Assembly: GCA_009746045.1 (NCBI GenBank) | Contig: RPFO01000164.1 | Coordinates: forward strand, 3,516,026 to 3,580,025 | Direction: 5' to 3' | Length of the DNA stretch: 64,000 bases | DNA from: Mesostigma viride | Taxonomy: Eukaryota > Streptophyta > Mesostigmatophyceae > Mesostigmatales > Mesostigmataceae | Shown here: piece after piece, positions 22,975-40,930 of the stretch | Layout of the letters: the number at the start of each line of letters is the position of its first letter | How positions within the stretch are numbered: position 1 is the first letter of the stretch | Notes under the pieces: model-generated | The model's database searches: none | What the model was told of the DNA's origin: nothing | The model's input: the letters and a program-made list of their open reading frames with translations, nothing else | Translations under genes and position numbers: made by a program

Positions 22975-24710
22975 CTAGACAATTCGGGGTACCAGTTCTT
23001 CTTGCCACCACTGAGGTCGCTTGCCGCCATCGCCGTCGCTGGCAGGGATCGCCTCCCCCACCATCTGCTCCTGCTTGTCCTTCTTCGCCTCCTGGTTTGA
23101 TGCTCCAGGCGCGTCCTCCTTGCCCTCAAGTGTCGCCGTCGCCAGTTTTGCCACGAGGCATTGTATACAAATTGGCGACTCAACAAGAAAGGCCAGGGAA
23201 TCAGAAGAACTATGCTCAAGCACTTGGCTCGTCGGACCATGCTTCTGGCAGCTCCTCCGACACAGCCTCTGCGACAGCCGCCTCTGCTGCTGCCTCCTCC
23301 TGCGCCCTCTCCTGCGCAGTGACTGCAACAAGCGTCCTCACCCTAGGCACTGCACGCACCTCCTCTTCGGAATAAGGTCCAAGAAGTCGGCTAACTGGCC
23401 GCCCGTCAGACGACCGCTCTGCCGGCACCAGAGGCGCATTGGAACCGCGATACCACTCTAGGTCGCGTACCCAGCGAGCTCCGCCCCCACGTCGCTCGTT
23501 GTAGGCCCCTCGCCCATCTTGCACACGCTGCGCAGTCGTGCTGCGGCTCAGCTGGGATGTAGAACTCTGCGCGCTGGCGAGCACAGTACCCTTCTTGCGT
23601 GCCGTTCCCTTCATCAATCTACTGCGCAGACCTGGCGATGGTACCCGCCGGACGATCCACAAATTCGTCGTGGAAACCTCGGGTGTTACCTCTCGACCAG
23701 TGATGACCTCAACGGTACCTAGGCCCAGTTGCGCACCTGGCGCACTGATCACCCGGGGCGTGTCAAAAGTTGACCGAATCCCCACCAGGCGCGTGGTGAT
23801 GACCCAATGATCGGCACGCGTGACCTCGCGATTCTTCGATGAGGATGTTCACGAGGTGTTCACAGGTCTGGGCAACTACTTCTGCCGACGACCAGGGTTT
23901 GCGCTCCCGTGTCTTTGCGTCACGGATGATGTGCGAAGCCTCCGTGCCCTCGCCCAGCGAACTCGTCGCCACCCAGTGATTATATTGTTGAGTCGCACCC
24001 AGGCACACCGCGACCAACTGCCGCAAAATTTTGCGGGCCAAATCCAGCGATTGCAGTGTCACGTGGCCACCCCGATAAGCAACCTCCAAACTGTAAATCA
24101 ACACAGCAATCTCGTCCCGTATGCCGATGAGTGGCTCGATGGTCACCCGACTTGCTTCCCCCGGCGACGTCGTAGCCCTTACCCGCATCACCACCGGATC
24201 GTTTGCCGACGGCCCAGCTGCGTTTCCAAACACGGCGACCCAACCTCCCTCTGCGATCCCTCTTGCCAAATAGGCAGCTTGCACGAAGGTGGATGCACTA
24301 GCCTGATGGGTATAGGGATAAAACGGCCCTTCCCTCACCGGCTGCACCTGCGGCGGCACCGACGGATCTCGGCGACTTGGAGACTCCTGCTCAGGCGTTC
24401 GTGCCAGAGCGTCTTCCGACATGAGAATCGCAACAGGAATGCAATAGTACGAGTTAGTGAATGCCCAGCGAGCGTGAGCTCCTGGTCTTTCACCACACGA
24501 TGGAATGAGCCAAAGTTGCAGGGCAGCAACCTTTACTCCTTGCACCAAGCCACAGTGGTCAAGTTTCCACGTCCAATCTGGGCGCCCACGGTTCGTGCCT
24601 TCCAAGATAGCTTGATCGCCCCCATTGAATTGAATTGAATTGTAACATAACTCCGTTGGGAGTATAAGTAGCACATAGCCCAGAGAAGGGGCATATGGCC
24701 TATCATACAT
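22975..24710 (-). CDS. Unrecognised protein gene in duplicated block, copy A (one probable frameshift)
   Basis: Two overlapping minus-strand frames, 24710-23763 and 23785-23216, look like one protein broken by a shift near 23840. After that point the coding sense continues as REVTRADHWVITTRLVGI into the second frame. The first part contains FTNSYYCIPVAILM, a proline/serine-rich linker (SPSRRDPSVPPQVQP) and an ordered region with SLDLARKILRQLVAVCLG. The C-terminus is an E/A-rich helix (AQEEAAAEAAVAEAVSEEL). Another open segment with a charged end follows downstream (23331-22975). I recognise no family. The ordered middle with a disordered linker could be a capsid- or gag-type protein, which is only a guess. 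A second copy lies at 43254-44612 with more indels. Confidence 0.45.
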
Positions 24711-26590
24711 TCTAAGCTACTTCCTGCAAGGGTGGGAATGTAAACAACACTTGCTCTAGGTGCACTAGGGCACCTGCACCACCCAGAGTTTCAGGCAACA
24801 CCCAGCGAAGGGGAGCCTGTCATAGGTGGGGAAGATCATCATGGCTATACAAGAGCTAGGACATGGCTTCTCTACAGAGAGCATCTCTCTGCATGGCATA
24901 GCATGGCGAAATTCTTAATGCAACATCCATGGGGGTCCCGTTCTAGGCAGGGCTTGGCTAAATTCTGTAGACAACATCCATGGGGGCCATTATGGGCGCA
25001 CATGCGCGTGGGCCACATGCTAGGCTAAGCCTGACTAATCTACACTACTGGTATGAATTCCCTAGTCTGGGGTGGCAGGAGGGGGCTGCCAGGGCTTGTG
25101 GTCAACGTGGATGACCGCCCCCCTCCAGTATACCGGCTTCCCCCCTGCGCTGTGCCGGAGCTGAAGGTAGGTCGGCCATAGCTCGCGTCGCCGCTGTTGC
25201 TGGGCCAGGGTCAAGTCGTCGTCCAGCGTGAAGCGAGTCCTCGAGAGCTTCTTGCGGCATTTAAGGAACGACAGCTTGTCCGCCATGTGCTTAAAGGTGA
25301 GGAGCACGGGTGCCGGGCCAGCCTTCCCCCGCGCGCGGGGGAGGCGGACAGCCGACATGTCCAGCTCACCAGTGAGTAGCATGGGGGCAAGAATGTCGCG
25401 CTTAAATGCCTCAAGAAGGCTCGTGGAGGCCGTCTCACCTGCCGGCTGGTCGAAGTGCTTGACGATGACATTGTGGCTGCGCCGGGCGATGTCGGTTTCC
25501 TCGCGAAGGTCGAGGGCTTGTTGCTTGAGTTGTGCCGAGATGGTGGAGCCGGTGGTGGAGGTGGTGTGCTGCTTAAGCAAGTCCGCCCAGCTGGAGGGAG
25601 CATCGCCGGCCGGGCCAGCAGGCGCCGGCTGGGCGGCGATGTCCTTCACCGCCTGGGCGGTGAGGCCGGCGGTGTCATGCAAGCTCTCAAGGGCGTTGGC
25701 GGTGGCTTGAAGGCGTTGGTCGAGGTCGAGGAGCTGGGCTTTGATGTCGGCAGTGGAGGCGGAAATGGCAGTGGAGGTGGAGGCGGCAGCGGTGGAAATG
25801 TGAGGAAGTTCAGCAGCCAGCGTGCCACCCATTCTGCGACGTCAGCAGCAAGGGGGGTCACGTGCTGCTGAAAGGCTTCCGTGAGAATGGAACGGAGGGT
25901 GGAGGCGGAGATGGATGGAGCCCAGATCTCGCCGTCAGAGCGCTGGAGAAGGGAGTTGAGGACGGCGTGCTGGAGTTCGGGGCGGGGGCAGCCAAGCATG
26001 GCGCCGTGGGCTAGCCAGGGGCTGCCGTTGCTGCAGAGGAGGCGACCTTGGTCGGAGAGATGGATGCACAGGTCGTAAAGCGAGGCGTAGTCCCCGAAGA
26101 AGATGCAGTCCATAGCATCGTCAGGGGACATGTTGTTCTGGACAGTCGTGATCATCGACCTTGAAAGGGTGGGGCCGAAAGCGCGGTTCCGAGGGGCGGG
26201 ACCATCCTGTTTTGTCGGCTGGGCGGGTGCGTTTCGGGTCAGGCGATGCCGATGGCGAGGCATTAAGCCCGGGAGGTTGCTGGGTGGCCACCAGTGCACG
26301 ACTAGTGTCACCGCTGCCTGCCGGACCTGATGGCGACGCTGCAGCCGCAGCTGCCGCATTTTCATGGGCGAGCGCATCCGCCAAACTGCGTTGCGTCAAA
26401 GGACGTTTGCTCGTCATATATTGCGTGTTAGATTCGGAAAATTATATCAGCATGTGCGTCTTAGAAAGACGAAGCGATAGTGATATTCACAGCTGAATTT
26501 GGGGCTCAAACGTGAAAGTTATGAGCTCCGCCGTCAGCCATGGCTACCTCGTGGCTCGTCATCCATCCATCCATCGGGGTTCGCCCCCAT
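24616..26590 (-). mobile_element. ORF1-only LINE-derived element (HAL1-like), copy 1
   Basis: Perfect 10-bp target duplication TCGCCCCCAT at 24616-24625 and 26581-26590; the duplicated block at about 44703 keeps the empty site. The element reads on the minus strand: 5' end near 26580, an ORF1-type gene, a 3' untranslated part, hairpin ACTCC-CAAC-GGAGT (24650-24663) and an (AATTC)n tail at 24626-24642. No reverse transcriptase or endonuclease is present. Target duplication, oriented tail and lack of LTRs indicate target-primed reverse transcription by an enzyme in trans. Confidence 0.8.
25062..26417 (-). pseudogene. ORF1p-like RNA-binding protein of the ORF1-only element, frameshifted
   Basis: The ATG at 26417 opens a disordered S/P/A-rich N-terminus (MTSKRPLTQRSLADALAHE). 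A block around FFGDYASLYDLCIHL follows in another frame, then the third section from 25832 to the stop at 25062. That section has a coiled coil (DIKAQLLDLDQRLQATANAL), an RRM-like part (VIVKHFDQ, PVLLTFKHMADKLSFL) and a C-terminal basic domain (FTLDDDLTLAQQQRRRELWP, then PVYWRGAVIHVDHKPW). This order matches L1 ORF1p: coiled coil, RRM, C-terminal domain with ‘DLT..Q...R’ and ‘W..G.I.V’. Two frame changes, near 26130 and 25830, break it. The copy at 41197-42236 keeps the first two parts in one frame. Confidence 0.65.
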
Positions 26591-27714
26591 GACCAAGCTA
26601 TATCCTTCTTTGTTGCTCCTCGTTCTCATCGGCGTGACGAGGCATGTTGCAGGCTTGCTAGCAAATCCCAAACGTCCACTGGCATCTGCCTAATGCCAGG
26701 ACGAGCTGGATTTGCCTAGACACCGCAACCTAGGAAGTACAGGAACTGTCACATGCCTGCAAGGTGCAGTATCCTTGCAGTCCTGTGGCCAGCCTCAGTA
26801 CCCCACCAGTTGCAGGCTGCTGCTCCTTCTGGTCTACGTGGACCACAGTCACGTGATGGACAGGCTAAGCCTGTGCAGGCCCGACCAGCCACTTGTCCCG
26901 TCCACTATACGAGAGGACTGCACCCCTGTCGGCCACGGACGGCCAGGACTTCGGGTCCTCATAACTTTCTCATCCCTTGTCTGTTTCAGGCGGTCAGCAC
27001 GGCGTTGGAAAGGTCTTTCCAAACTGCGTCCACTTAGCATATTGGTTACCCAAATGCGAACTCCGAGACTTACCAACGGGAGCACGAGTGTAATTAATTA
27101 ATATCGAGGGTAATTAATTAATTACTATCGTCGAGGCAGCTAGGCAGCACTGCATATAATCTGATCTGACTGCATATAATACCCAACGCTACCTTAGCTA
27201 AGAAACGTGAAATTTCAGCATAGAGCTCCAACAGGGACCGAACTAGGAACTCTGGCATACATTCCGCGGGTTATTCCGGGGTCTCCTGATTCGTAGGCAT
27301 CCCAAACTACATATAACTCAACAACGATTCTGCGAAAAACTCTTTACTGGAGGGCGGCGCCTGCCAGTGGTTCAGAAATTCTGCTAGATATACGACGTCA
27401 GCTGGGTGCGTAGTACTTCACAGAGTGTCCACTCGATACCCGACACATATCGATACCGTAAAAGTATCGAACCGTGAGACATGTTGCATGCGCAGCTGCA
27501 TGGATCCTTCAAAGAAGAAGGCAAAGCCGATACTAAATCCTACTAGGAAAAAGAGTTGAACCTTTTTGACGCAGCGACCAGCGACTCTAGATTGATAAAC
27601 ACGAAGAGCTAGCCTTACCGGGTGAAGCTGTATAATTCAAAAAAGAAGTCCATGGTAAGAGAGGTGGCAGTCAACATGCCGAATTGATAAGCCCCTGTTT
27701 ACTGAGCATGTTGC
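26591..27714. other. Duplicated spacer without a gene
   Basis: Matches about 44713-45833 in copy B. It holds a TAATTAATTAAT-rich patch near 27087-27125 and a short stretch (27221-27330) whose reverse complement has a B-box-like GTTCGGTCC. I see no coding potential. The KCTD-like gene's polyadenylation site should lie here, but no TGTAA signal stands out. Confidence 0.4.
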
Positions 27715-33546
<5,832 letters not shown>

Positions 33547-35465
33547 TCTGGAAAGTGGAATAACCTGACACAAAAACAACAAAAATTCTTCTTCGGTCAC
33601 AACTCACAAATACAACCCCCCCATGACACAACACCGGATATCGTGGTGCAGTTTGCCCTTGGCGGCGAGCTTGGCAGCCAGCCAATATGCCGCGTCGGGT
33701 GATTCCGCGGCTTTGCTTCTCCCAGGCAAGCCAGCCAGGAGGGCTAGCTGTCGAGGGCAACGCGCTCATGAACGCAGCGCAGCAAACATCGGCAGCGAAC
33801 GCCGTTGCGGCGATCAAGCTGCGAGGACTGTGAGGGGCTGAGGGCTCGGTTATGGGCTTATGAGGTTTACGCGCCGCCGTAAACCCGTAAGGTAATCCAC
33901 CCGGTTAAGGGCCACACCCGCTAAGGGCCACCCCTGGACACCCCCCCCCCCCCCAGCATTTTGCGCAATTTGGTTTTTGAAATGACCAGAATATTTAAAA
34001 ACAGGTGGCGGCGTAGCTGCAAGGGAAGGGCCAGCGGTTGCCTCCAGGCCATGCCGTAATTCCAGCTGCTTGTTGTCGGTCGTTGCTTCGTATGTATCCA
34101 GTCGGTACTTGCATCGTATGGATTGAGCAACGATCGTTGCACAAGGTTACGTGCTCCGCATAGAGCTCGACAAGCAGCTTGTTCACTGTTCCATATGAAC
34201 CGGCGTTCATTCCCTGTGACGACCATAAGCCGTCGAGTCGTGACAACGGATGTCACCCTGAAGGGGTAGGCGTATTATCAAGGAGACAACCAGCGCAGGT
34301 CAGAAATCGGGAGAATCCGGACCATGGTAGCTCGAGCCTGCCGTTATCTTGTCCGCGTGTTCGTGGCTTACGTGTAGAGCGACTAGATGACCTAGACGGC
34401 GTATTATCAAGGAGACAACCAGCGCAGGCCAGAAATCGGGAGAATCCGGACCATGGTAGCTCGAGCCTGCCGCTATCTTGTCCGCGTGTTCGAGTCGTTC
34501 AGGATGATGAAGATGAATGGTGATGGAAATGTGTATGGCGTATTATGATAGTAATGATCACGGGTGCCAATAGAGGTTGCTGCTGGCTGGTCCGAGTTGG
34601 AGCTAGAAAACCCTCGCGACAAAAATGTTATCGCTGTTTCGGTAAACGGCGACAAAGCGGAATTACGGAAGTTTGCTGGACAGTGCTTTCTTTTCCCGTT
34701 GCGTCACTGAAAAGGTAAACGGTCTTGCGATGTCAAAACAGCAGCAAGTAGAAGTCGCTGTGTTTAATTGCAGTGTGGTAGTTTGATTTAACACATATAC
34801 TGCCTCAAGTTTTCAAGGCTTGCTGGGATGTTGCCCATATGTTTCTAACGCTTTAACTCTTGTCCAAGAGATGAAGACTGGCTTGGAAACTTGAGCTTGT
34901 CATGTTTACATTGTTATTGTGTATACAATATGTGCCTCTTTTCAGTATATGTTTCACATGTAATGCGAGGCTTCAGCATCATGGTTTAGCACCGTGGTGG
35001 CAGCCAAGCCTCTAATGACAATCTTGGACCTAACCTTGGCCTACGCAAATATTTGCTTCTTGTTTCACTCTTTGGACTGAGCTAGTTTTACACCTGCTGT
35101 TTGGCCTGCACCATCGTCCCTGGCTGCCAGTTACATTTTGTGCCCCCCCCCCTGGCAGGCTACAGGGTCTAGGATAGCGAGGGTGTAACGTAGACATGTT
35201 GTGGGCACCCTCGGTGCATTTTCAGGACCAGCCATGACCTGGCCATGCCTTCTTTCTTGGCACATTGAACAGGACTTGTCAGAGTGCTTTTTGGTCACTC
35301 GTGTAACAACCCACCTGCATTCATAAATCGTAAACCATTATACAATGAGCATATTTCATGGATGTAAAGCATTTCAACTCTTGAGCATATCATAAAAGTT
35401 AATGGTTCCATACCGTACCCAGGGATGTGTTGACATGTGTGAGTTATTACTAATGGTATCCATCT
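33547..35465. other. Intergenic region upstream of the KCTD/C1q-like gene
   Basis: Carries the presumed promoter of the minus-strand gene, a 14-base C run (about 33941-33954) and a 129-bp direct duplication. No coding region is supported. The right edge meets the TTAA end of the second transposon copy. Confidence 0.4.
34269..34497 (+). repeat. 129-bp-period tandem duplication
   Basis: GCGTATTATCAAGGAGACAA starts at 34270 and again at 34399, with about 95 identical bases including AGAAATCGGGAGAATCCGGA. The words GCGTATTATGATAG near 34538 and GAGACAACCAGCGCAGG near 48041 are further traces. Confidence 0.9.
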
Positions 35466-35833
35466 TTAACCCGCGTTTTTTAATTAGAACACGATATATC
35501 GCGTTGTAAGCTTTTTTTAGAACGCGTATAGCACCTAAGGAAAAATTTTTTTTCATGGTCATGTATATACTTTCCTGAAAGCCCATAAATCAAAGGATTT
35601 TTTGAGCTACTCAGACCTACAAAATGCTAATTCATTAGAGAGATACACTGGTTTGAATACAGGGGGGTCTGACCATGACCGCGATTTCTTGACCCTAGGT
35701 CACAAGTCATGTGCTTATTCACAAATGGTTCATGAAAAAAATCTGGCTTCTTGCACGAGCTATGGGCAACATATGCAGGCTCTGTGAAACAAAACTCAGG
35801 CCCATTGGGCCACTGGAGCTATTTTTCATTAGC

Positions 35834-38601
35834 ATCACAATTACTGGTTGCTGTCAACTGCCACTTCCAACGTCCCTCACAGGACTTGGTCACTTTTCGT
35901 GGCCCTAACGGCCGTCAGGCCTGTTTGGACTACGTGGTGGTACGGCAGTCCAGGTGCACCTCGGTCCTGGACACCCGAGTGTTTGACACGCCGACGGTGT
36001 GCTCTGACCACCGGTTGGTGCGCGCGACCCTTCGGCTCCGGTTCCACGTCCCCGCGCGCCGCGCCCCAGTGGTCCGCCCTGACTGGTCTGCTCTACGTCC
36101 GGTCAAGGGAGATCCTGAGGACTGGACGGACGCCGAGCACGAGCGGAACCGGTGCCGTCAGGAGTACCTGTCGGCCCTGGACGCCCGGGCGGACGTCGAC
36201 GAGCTGGACAATGGTGCCCCCAACGCAGCCATTTTTGCGGGCTTTGCGGCCCGTGCCCCGTTGCTGGCGGCCCGGCACCTGCCGGTCATGCCCCGCCGCC
36301 GCCCCGGCCCGCTCTACCGCCAGGACCCCATGGTCTTGGCCGCCCGGCACCGCCTCAAGCGTAACCGGGACCCGATGCAGAAACCATTGCTCAAGGCCGC
36401 CCTTGTGGAGGCCTACGAGCACGCTCAGGACGCGGAGGCGGCCCAGTGCATCGCGGATGCCAAGGCCTGCCAGGCTCGCAACCAGGGCAAGGACATGTGG
36501 TACCACCTCGACCGGCTCGGCGGCCGGCGGCAGCGCACCCCGGTGGAGCACACGGGGGACGGCACGGCGCCGGTCAGCCTTGACCGCTGGTTGGCCCACA
36601 ATGTTTCCTTGACCGGTGGGGCTCGCGCCCCCGGCCCCCCCCGCCGCTTCACCCCGAGACGGCCGCCCGCCTCGGGGTCGCCGGACCCCCGCCGCCGCCA
36701 GCGCCCCCCTCCTCGGCCGCGGACTACCAAGTCCCCGCCTTGCAGGAGGGCTGCCTTGCCACTGACGACGTCGTCCCCCCCTTCACTTTGAAGGAATTGG
36801 ACGGCGCCCTTGCTCGCCTGCGGTACGATGCGGCGGTCGGTGCCGACCACCTTTCTGCTGAGCTGCTGAAGACCCCTGATCTGGCGGTTCGGGATCTTCT
36901 GCTGGCGTTCTGCAACCGTGTCCTGCTCTCTGACGAGCCTCCGCCTGCTGAGTGGCAGACGGCCATCCGCGTCATGCTGTACAAGAAGGGCTCTGCTGCT
37001 GACCCCGGTAACTACCGGGGTGTCTGCCTCCAGAGCGCCGCGCTAAAGGTCTTCATGCGCATGATGCTGCACAGGCTCCGCGCCGCGCTGGACCCACACC
37101 TGGGTGAGTCTCAGATGGGTTTCCGTCGTGGTCGTAACACTGTCATGGCTGTGTTTGTCGCGCGCCGGTTGATGGATCGAGGAGGTGCGTCGACTTCCCC
37201 CTGACAGTTTGCCGCTGGTCTTCATTTTTGTTGACTATATCAAGGCCTTTGACACGGTTCTCTGGGAGGCTCTTTGGGCCATCCTAGCTCTGGATCGGGT
37301 ACCACCTGCGTTTATTGCTGCCATTCGCCGTCTGTATGAGGGCTCACAGGCAGTAGTGCGGACTGCGGAGGGCACCACTCCACCATTCCCCCTTCACCAC
37401 GGGGTGTGGCAAGGTTGTGTCCTGTCCCCATACCTGTTCATTATTGTCGTGGATCACGTCATGCGCCGGGCACGTGCGCGCTTGACTGCTCTTAAGGGGT
37501 TCGAGCCAGGCTTGGACATCCTTAACGTGACTGAGAGCACGGCGGGGTTAGACCTGGTTACCGCCTTGCCGACCTGATTTATGCGGATGATACCACCCTC
37601 ATCGAGAGCCCCGAGCACATTCAGACCTGGCTGGACTGCCTGGGCCTGGAGGCGCGGGCGGTGGGGCTGTCCAGAGATTAGTGTCAAAACTGAGGCGATG
37701 GTGATAGGGGCATCCAGTAAACCACCGCTGCTGCGCCTGCTCGACGGGACGGAGGTCCCGTTCCGCGACCGCTTCAAGCTGTTGGGGAGCTGGCTTCCTG
37801 ACACCGCCGACGATGTGGACACCCGCATCGGCCTTGCCTGGGCCAAGCTCCGTTCGCTCACACCCTACTGGCGCTCGAAGGCGGGCCTGGACGGGCACCG
37901 CAAGCGCATGCTCTTCAAGGTCCTCGTCCTCGAACGGTGCTCACGTATGGCGCCGAGGCGTGGACCCTCCCACCCAAACTGGCAGCTCGGCTCGACGGCA
38001 CAGTTTACAGGATGCTCCGGCAGGTCCTTAATGTAGGTTTTTCCGAGCGTCCGTCATCAGAGTCTTTGTATCATGGCATGCCTCGTGTTTCGGACGAGAT
38101 TAGGCAGCGTAGGATAGCCTGATTTGTAGGACACCTTGCCCGCACCAGCCAGGTCGACACCACCCTTGGTCTGGCCGGCCCCCAGCGGCTTGGACAGCCA
38201 GGGCGGCACATTCTGACCTGGCCTGGCCCCAAGAAGGACATTCCCAAAAGGGTAGGGAAACCTGTCACCAACTACGTTCAGATGTTGCTGGACGACCTAG
38301 TGGTCCCAGCCCAGTTTGAGCACCGCATCCACTCTCTCTCCCGTCTTTGGACTGCCATGCAGGACAAGACGCGGTGGAAGAAGATTGTCAAGGCACACAC
38401 GCCCGACCCTGTGGGCAAGCCACCTCCCCCCAAGCGGAGGAGGCGTTTTGATGAGTAGTGTAGGTAGGATTTTCTAGATAGAGTTAGGACAGTTCGATCA
38501 CGCGGCTTCCTCCACCCCATCCATCATGAAATATGTGCTACATGACCTCCCCACGGAGGCATGTTATAATTTAATTTAATTTAATTTTGAATCACAATTA
38601 C
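35834..38601 (+). mobile_element. 5'-truncated non-LTR retrotransposon (LINE) with target duplications
   Basis: An 11-bp target duplication ATCACAATTAC sits at 35834-35844 and 38591-38601. The empty site is preserved near 21577-21587 in the other TTAA-element copy. The insert starts inside the endonuclease domain, so the 5' part is lost. It ends in hairpin CCTCC-CCAC-GGAGG (38546-38559) and a (TAATT)n tail at 38566-38585. Confidence 0.9.
35845..38457 (+). pseudogene. LINE ORF2 remnant: end of endonuclease, reverse transcriptase, C-terminal region
   Basis: In order: the last strand of an APE-type endonuclease (CLDYVVVRQ and SDHRLVRATL near 36003); a linker; RT motifs LKELDGALARLRYDAAVGADH, shown here as LARLRYDAAVGADHLSAELL (from 36800), NYRGVCLQSAALKVF, MGFRRGRNT, FVDYIKAFDTV (37228), WQGCVLSPYLF (37408) and YADDTTLIE (37580); then the C-terminal part with YGAEAWTL and GHLARTSQ, ending in a basic tail near 38450. 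The reading frame changes at about 36640-36740, 37200 and 37570, with a stop at 38119, so the copy is dead. The coding GC content far exceeds that of the surrounding element. Confidence 0.85.
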
Positions 38602-39527
38602 AACGCAGTACAACGCAGTGGGAAAAATGAGAGCCCTTCACAACATGACGCAACGACACGAGCCCCATAAACGGGGCCATAGTGAGCTTGGAGGGTCAAA
38701 ACGTTGAAAATAGGTGTTGTATATAAGTTATACAGCATCAAACATGCATCAAACATCATGACTGGATGACCTAATATGACTGAATCAGGCAGCCATACAC
38801 TAGCTGTAGCCAAAGCATCATCCACTCTCACAACGTGTTGAGCACATGACTCGTGGGAACCGGGAGGTGCTGGGTTTTCATTCCATAACGCGTGCAATAA
38901 TGAAAGAAAGAGGCACGTGTAATGCAAGGCTTGGATAGGTTGAGTGATCCATGAGCTTACATGCAGGCAAAGATGACGCTGGAATGTGCACACTGGAGTG
39001 CTAGCAAATGGTGGCAAGATGCTAACAACGCATGATTATACACCATGATTATGGGCACCTAGCTGATCTTCTTGCACAATCAACGCAGTATAAACCATCA
39101 ACATCCAATCCTCACGACATATGCACGGCTTGACGACGTATTAATTAATTAATTAATTATCAACATCACTCCGTTGGGAGGCAATGTAGCACATATCCCT
39201 GAGAAGGGGCATATGGCTTTTAATACATCCTAGGCTACTTCATGCAAGGGTGGGAATGTAAGCTACCCTTGCTCTAGGTGCACCACCTGGGGCACCCGCA
39301 CCACCATGCTGTCTCAGGTTCAACCCGCCTAAGGGGGGGATCCTGGCACGGGGGAGGAAGATCATCATGGCTATACAAGACTTAGGACATGGCTTCTCGA
39401 CAGAGAGCATCTCTCTGCATGGCATAGCAGGGCTGAATTCTTAATGCAACATCCATGGGGGTCCCATTATAGGCATGGCGTGGCTGAATTCTGAAGGCAA
39501 CATCCATGGGGGCCATTATGGGCGCGC

Positions 39528-40064
39528 ATGCGCGTGGGCCAAGCCCTGGCAGGCGACCCCCGCGGCCCCAGCGACTCCAGACGCCCCAGCTTAGGGGAAT
39601 ACAGCAGTAGTAGTAGTGTAGAATAGATAGACCGTGGCCATGTACACGTACGCCTCCTATAGAGGCCCTATCCCAGCTAAGCCACACGCTTTATTTAATC
39701 ATGTACATGTGTGCCTATGATGAGCCACACTCCAGACGATGCCTAGTTTTATTTAGTAATGCTGTGCCCATGCAGAGAGCTGCTCTCTGCTGAGATGCCA
39801 CGCTCTAGTTTTTGTATAGCCATGATGATCTTCCCCCTCACAGGCATGCTCCCCCCTTACCCGGGCATAGCGTGATAGACCATGCGGGTGCGGGTGCCCT
39901 GGTGCACCTAGAGCAGGGCCGGGTAGCTTACATTCCCACCCTTGCATGAAGTAGCCTAGAATGTATTAAAAGCCATATGCCCCTTCTCAGGGCTATGTGC
40001 TACATCTACTCCCAACGGAGTGATGTTGATAATTAATTAATTAATTAATTAATGCGCGTGGGCC
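39528..40064 (+). mobile_element. Short 3'-end LINE-derived insertion in opposite orientation
   Basis: 13-bp target duplication ATGCGCGTGGGCC at 39528-39540 and 40052-40064; copy 1 of the host element has the empty site near 24999. The insert is a 5'-truncated 3' end of the same family, in plus orientation, ending in hairpin ACTCC-CAAC-GGAGT (40008-40021) and an (AATT)n tail. Its last ~250 bases form an inverted repeat with the host element's own 3' end at 39158-39420. Confidence 0.85.
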
Positions 40065-40224
40065 ACATGCAAGGCTAAGCCTTACTAATCTACACTACTG
40101 GTATATATATTCCTAGTCTGAGGTGGCAGGGGGGGGCTGCCAGGGCTTGTGGTCAACGTCAGTGGATGACCGCCCCCCTCCAGTATACCGGCTTCCCCCT
40201 TGCGCTCTGCCAGAGCTGAAGGTA

Positions 40225-40930
40225 GGTCGGCCATTAATTAATTAATTAATTAATTAATTAATTAATTAATTAATTAATTAAACTCGTGCTCCCGTTGGGG
40301 AGTCACGGAGCACCGAAGTGCTTTTAATCCCTGTGTGTGCACTACAGGAGAAAGGGCAGAGACCCCCAGTCTCCTTCATGCCAAAGGCATGCCACAGCTG
40401 CAATCGGGCGCGGCTAGCTAAAAGGACAGGCTAACGATCCGGCAAACTGTGGGTGCAATAAGACCCGTGTGAGCATGTCATAGCAAGGAGCGTGGGCAAG
40501 TAATCTGAACATAGCCAGGGCGTAGCATGGCTGTACTAGAACTAGGCTAAGGCTATGGCTGGTTGTGTACCGTGCGTTGGCGGCACGTGACTAGGTTTGT
40601 TGGCACAGCTAGGCAAACATTCTAGGCATGGCTGCCTTAGCGACAGTGACTCCAATGGTTACAAGCTAGGGCTATTGCTATTCTAGCCCGCTGGGGGCGT
40701 CCACATCTTGTGGTTGATCATCAGGTCCCCGCCCCTCCAGTACACCTTGGGCTTCTGGGGGTCCTGCTTATGGCGGAGGTATTCCGGCCACAGGTCGCGT
40801 CGCTGCTGTTGCTGAGCGGGGGTTAGGTCGTCATCCAGCGTCCAGGTGAGGTCGTGCAACCGCTTGCGACGAGAGAGGAACCGCTGCTTATCCTCAGGGG
40901 AGAGGAAGGTGAGCAGGACTGGTCGGCCAT
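40225..40930 (-). mobile_element. 5'-truncated ORF1-only element, second subfamily
   Basis: 10-bp target duplication GGTCGGCCAT at 40225-40234 and 40921-40930, with the empty site near 25170 in copy 1. Minus orientation, with a (TTAA)n tail at 40235-40281 and hairpin CTCCC-CAAC-GGGAG (minus strand, 40289-40302). The 5' end is lost. The remaining ORF1 C-terminal domain (about 40682-40920) reads LLTFLSPEDKQRFLSRRKRL, then LTWTLDDDLTPAQQQ and VYWRGGDLMINHKMW, related to but distinct from copy 1. Confidence 0.85.

Noticed and set aside
27221-27330. tRNA or SINE head, repeated at about 45340-45450
   Set aside because: Has a T-arm-like AGTTCGGTCCC in reverse complement, but the remaining cloverleaf does not fold, and the second copy is explained by the segmental duplication.
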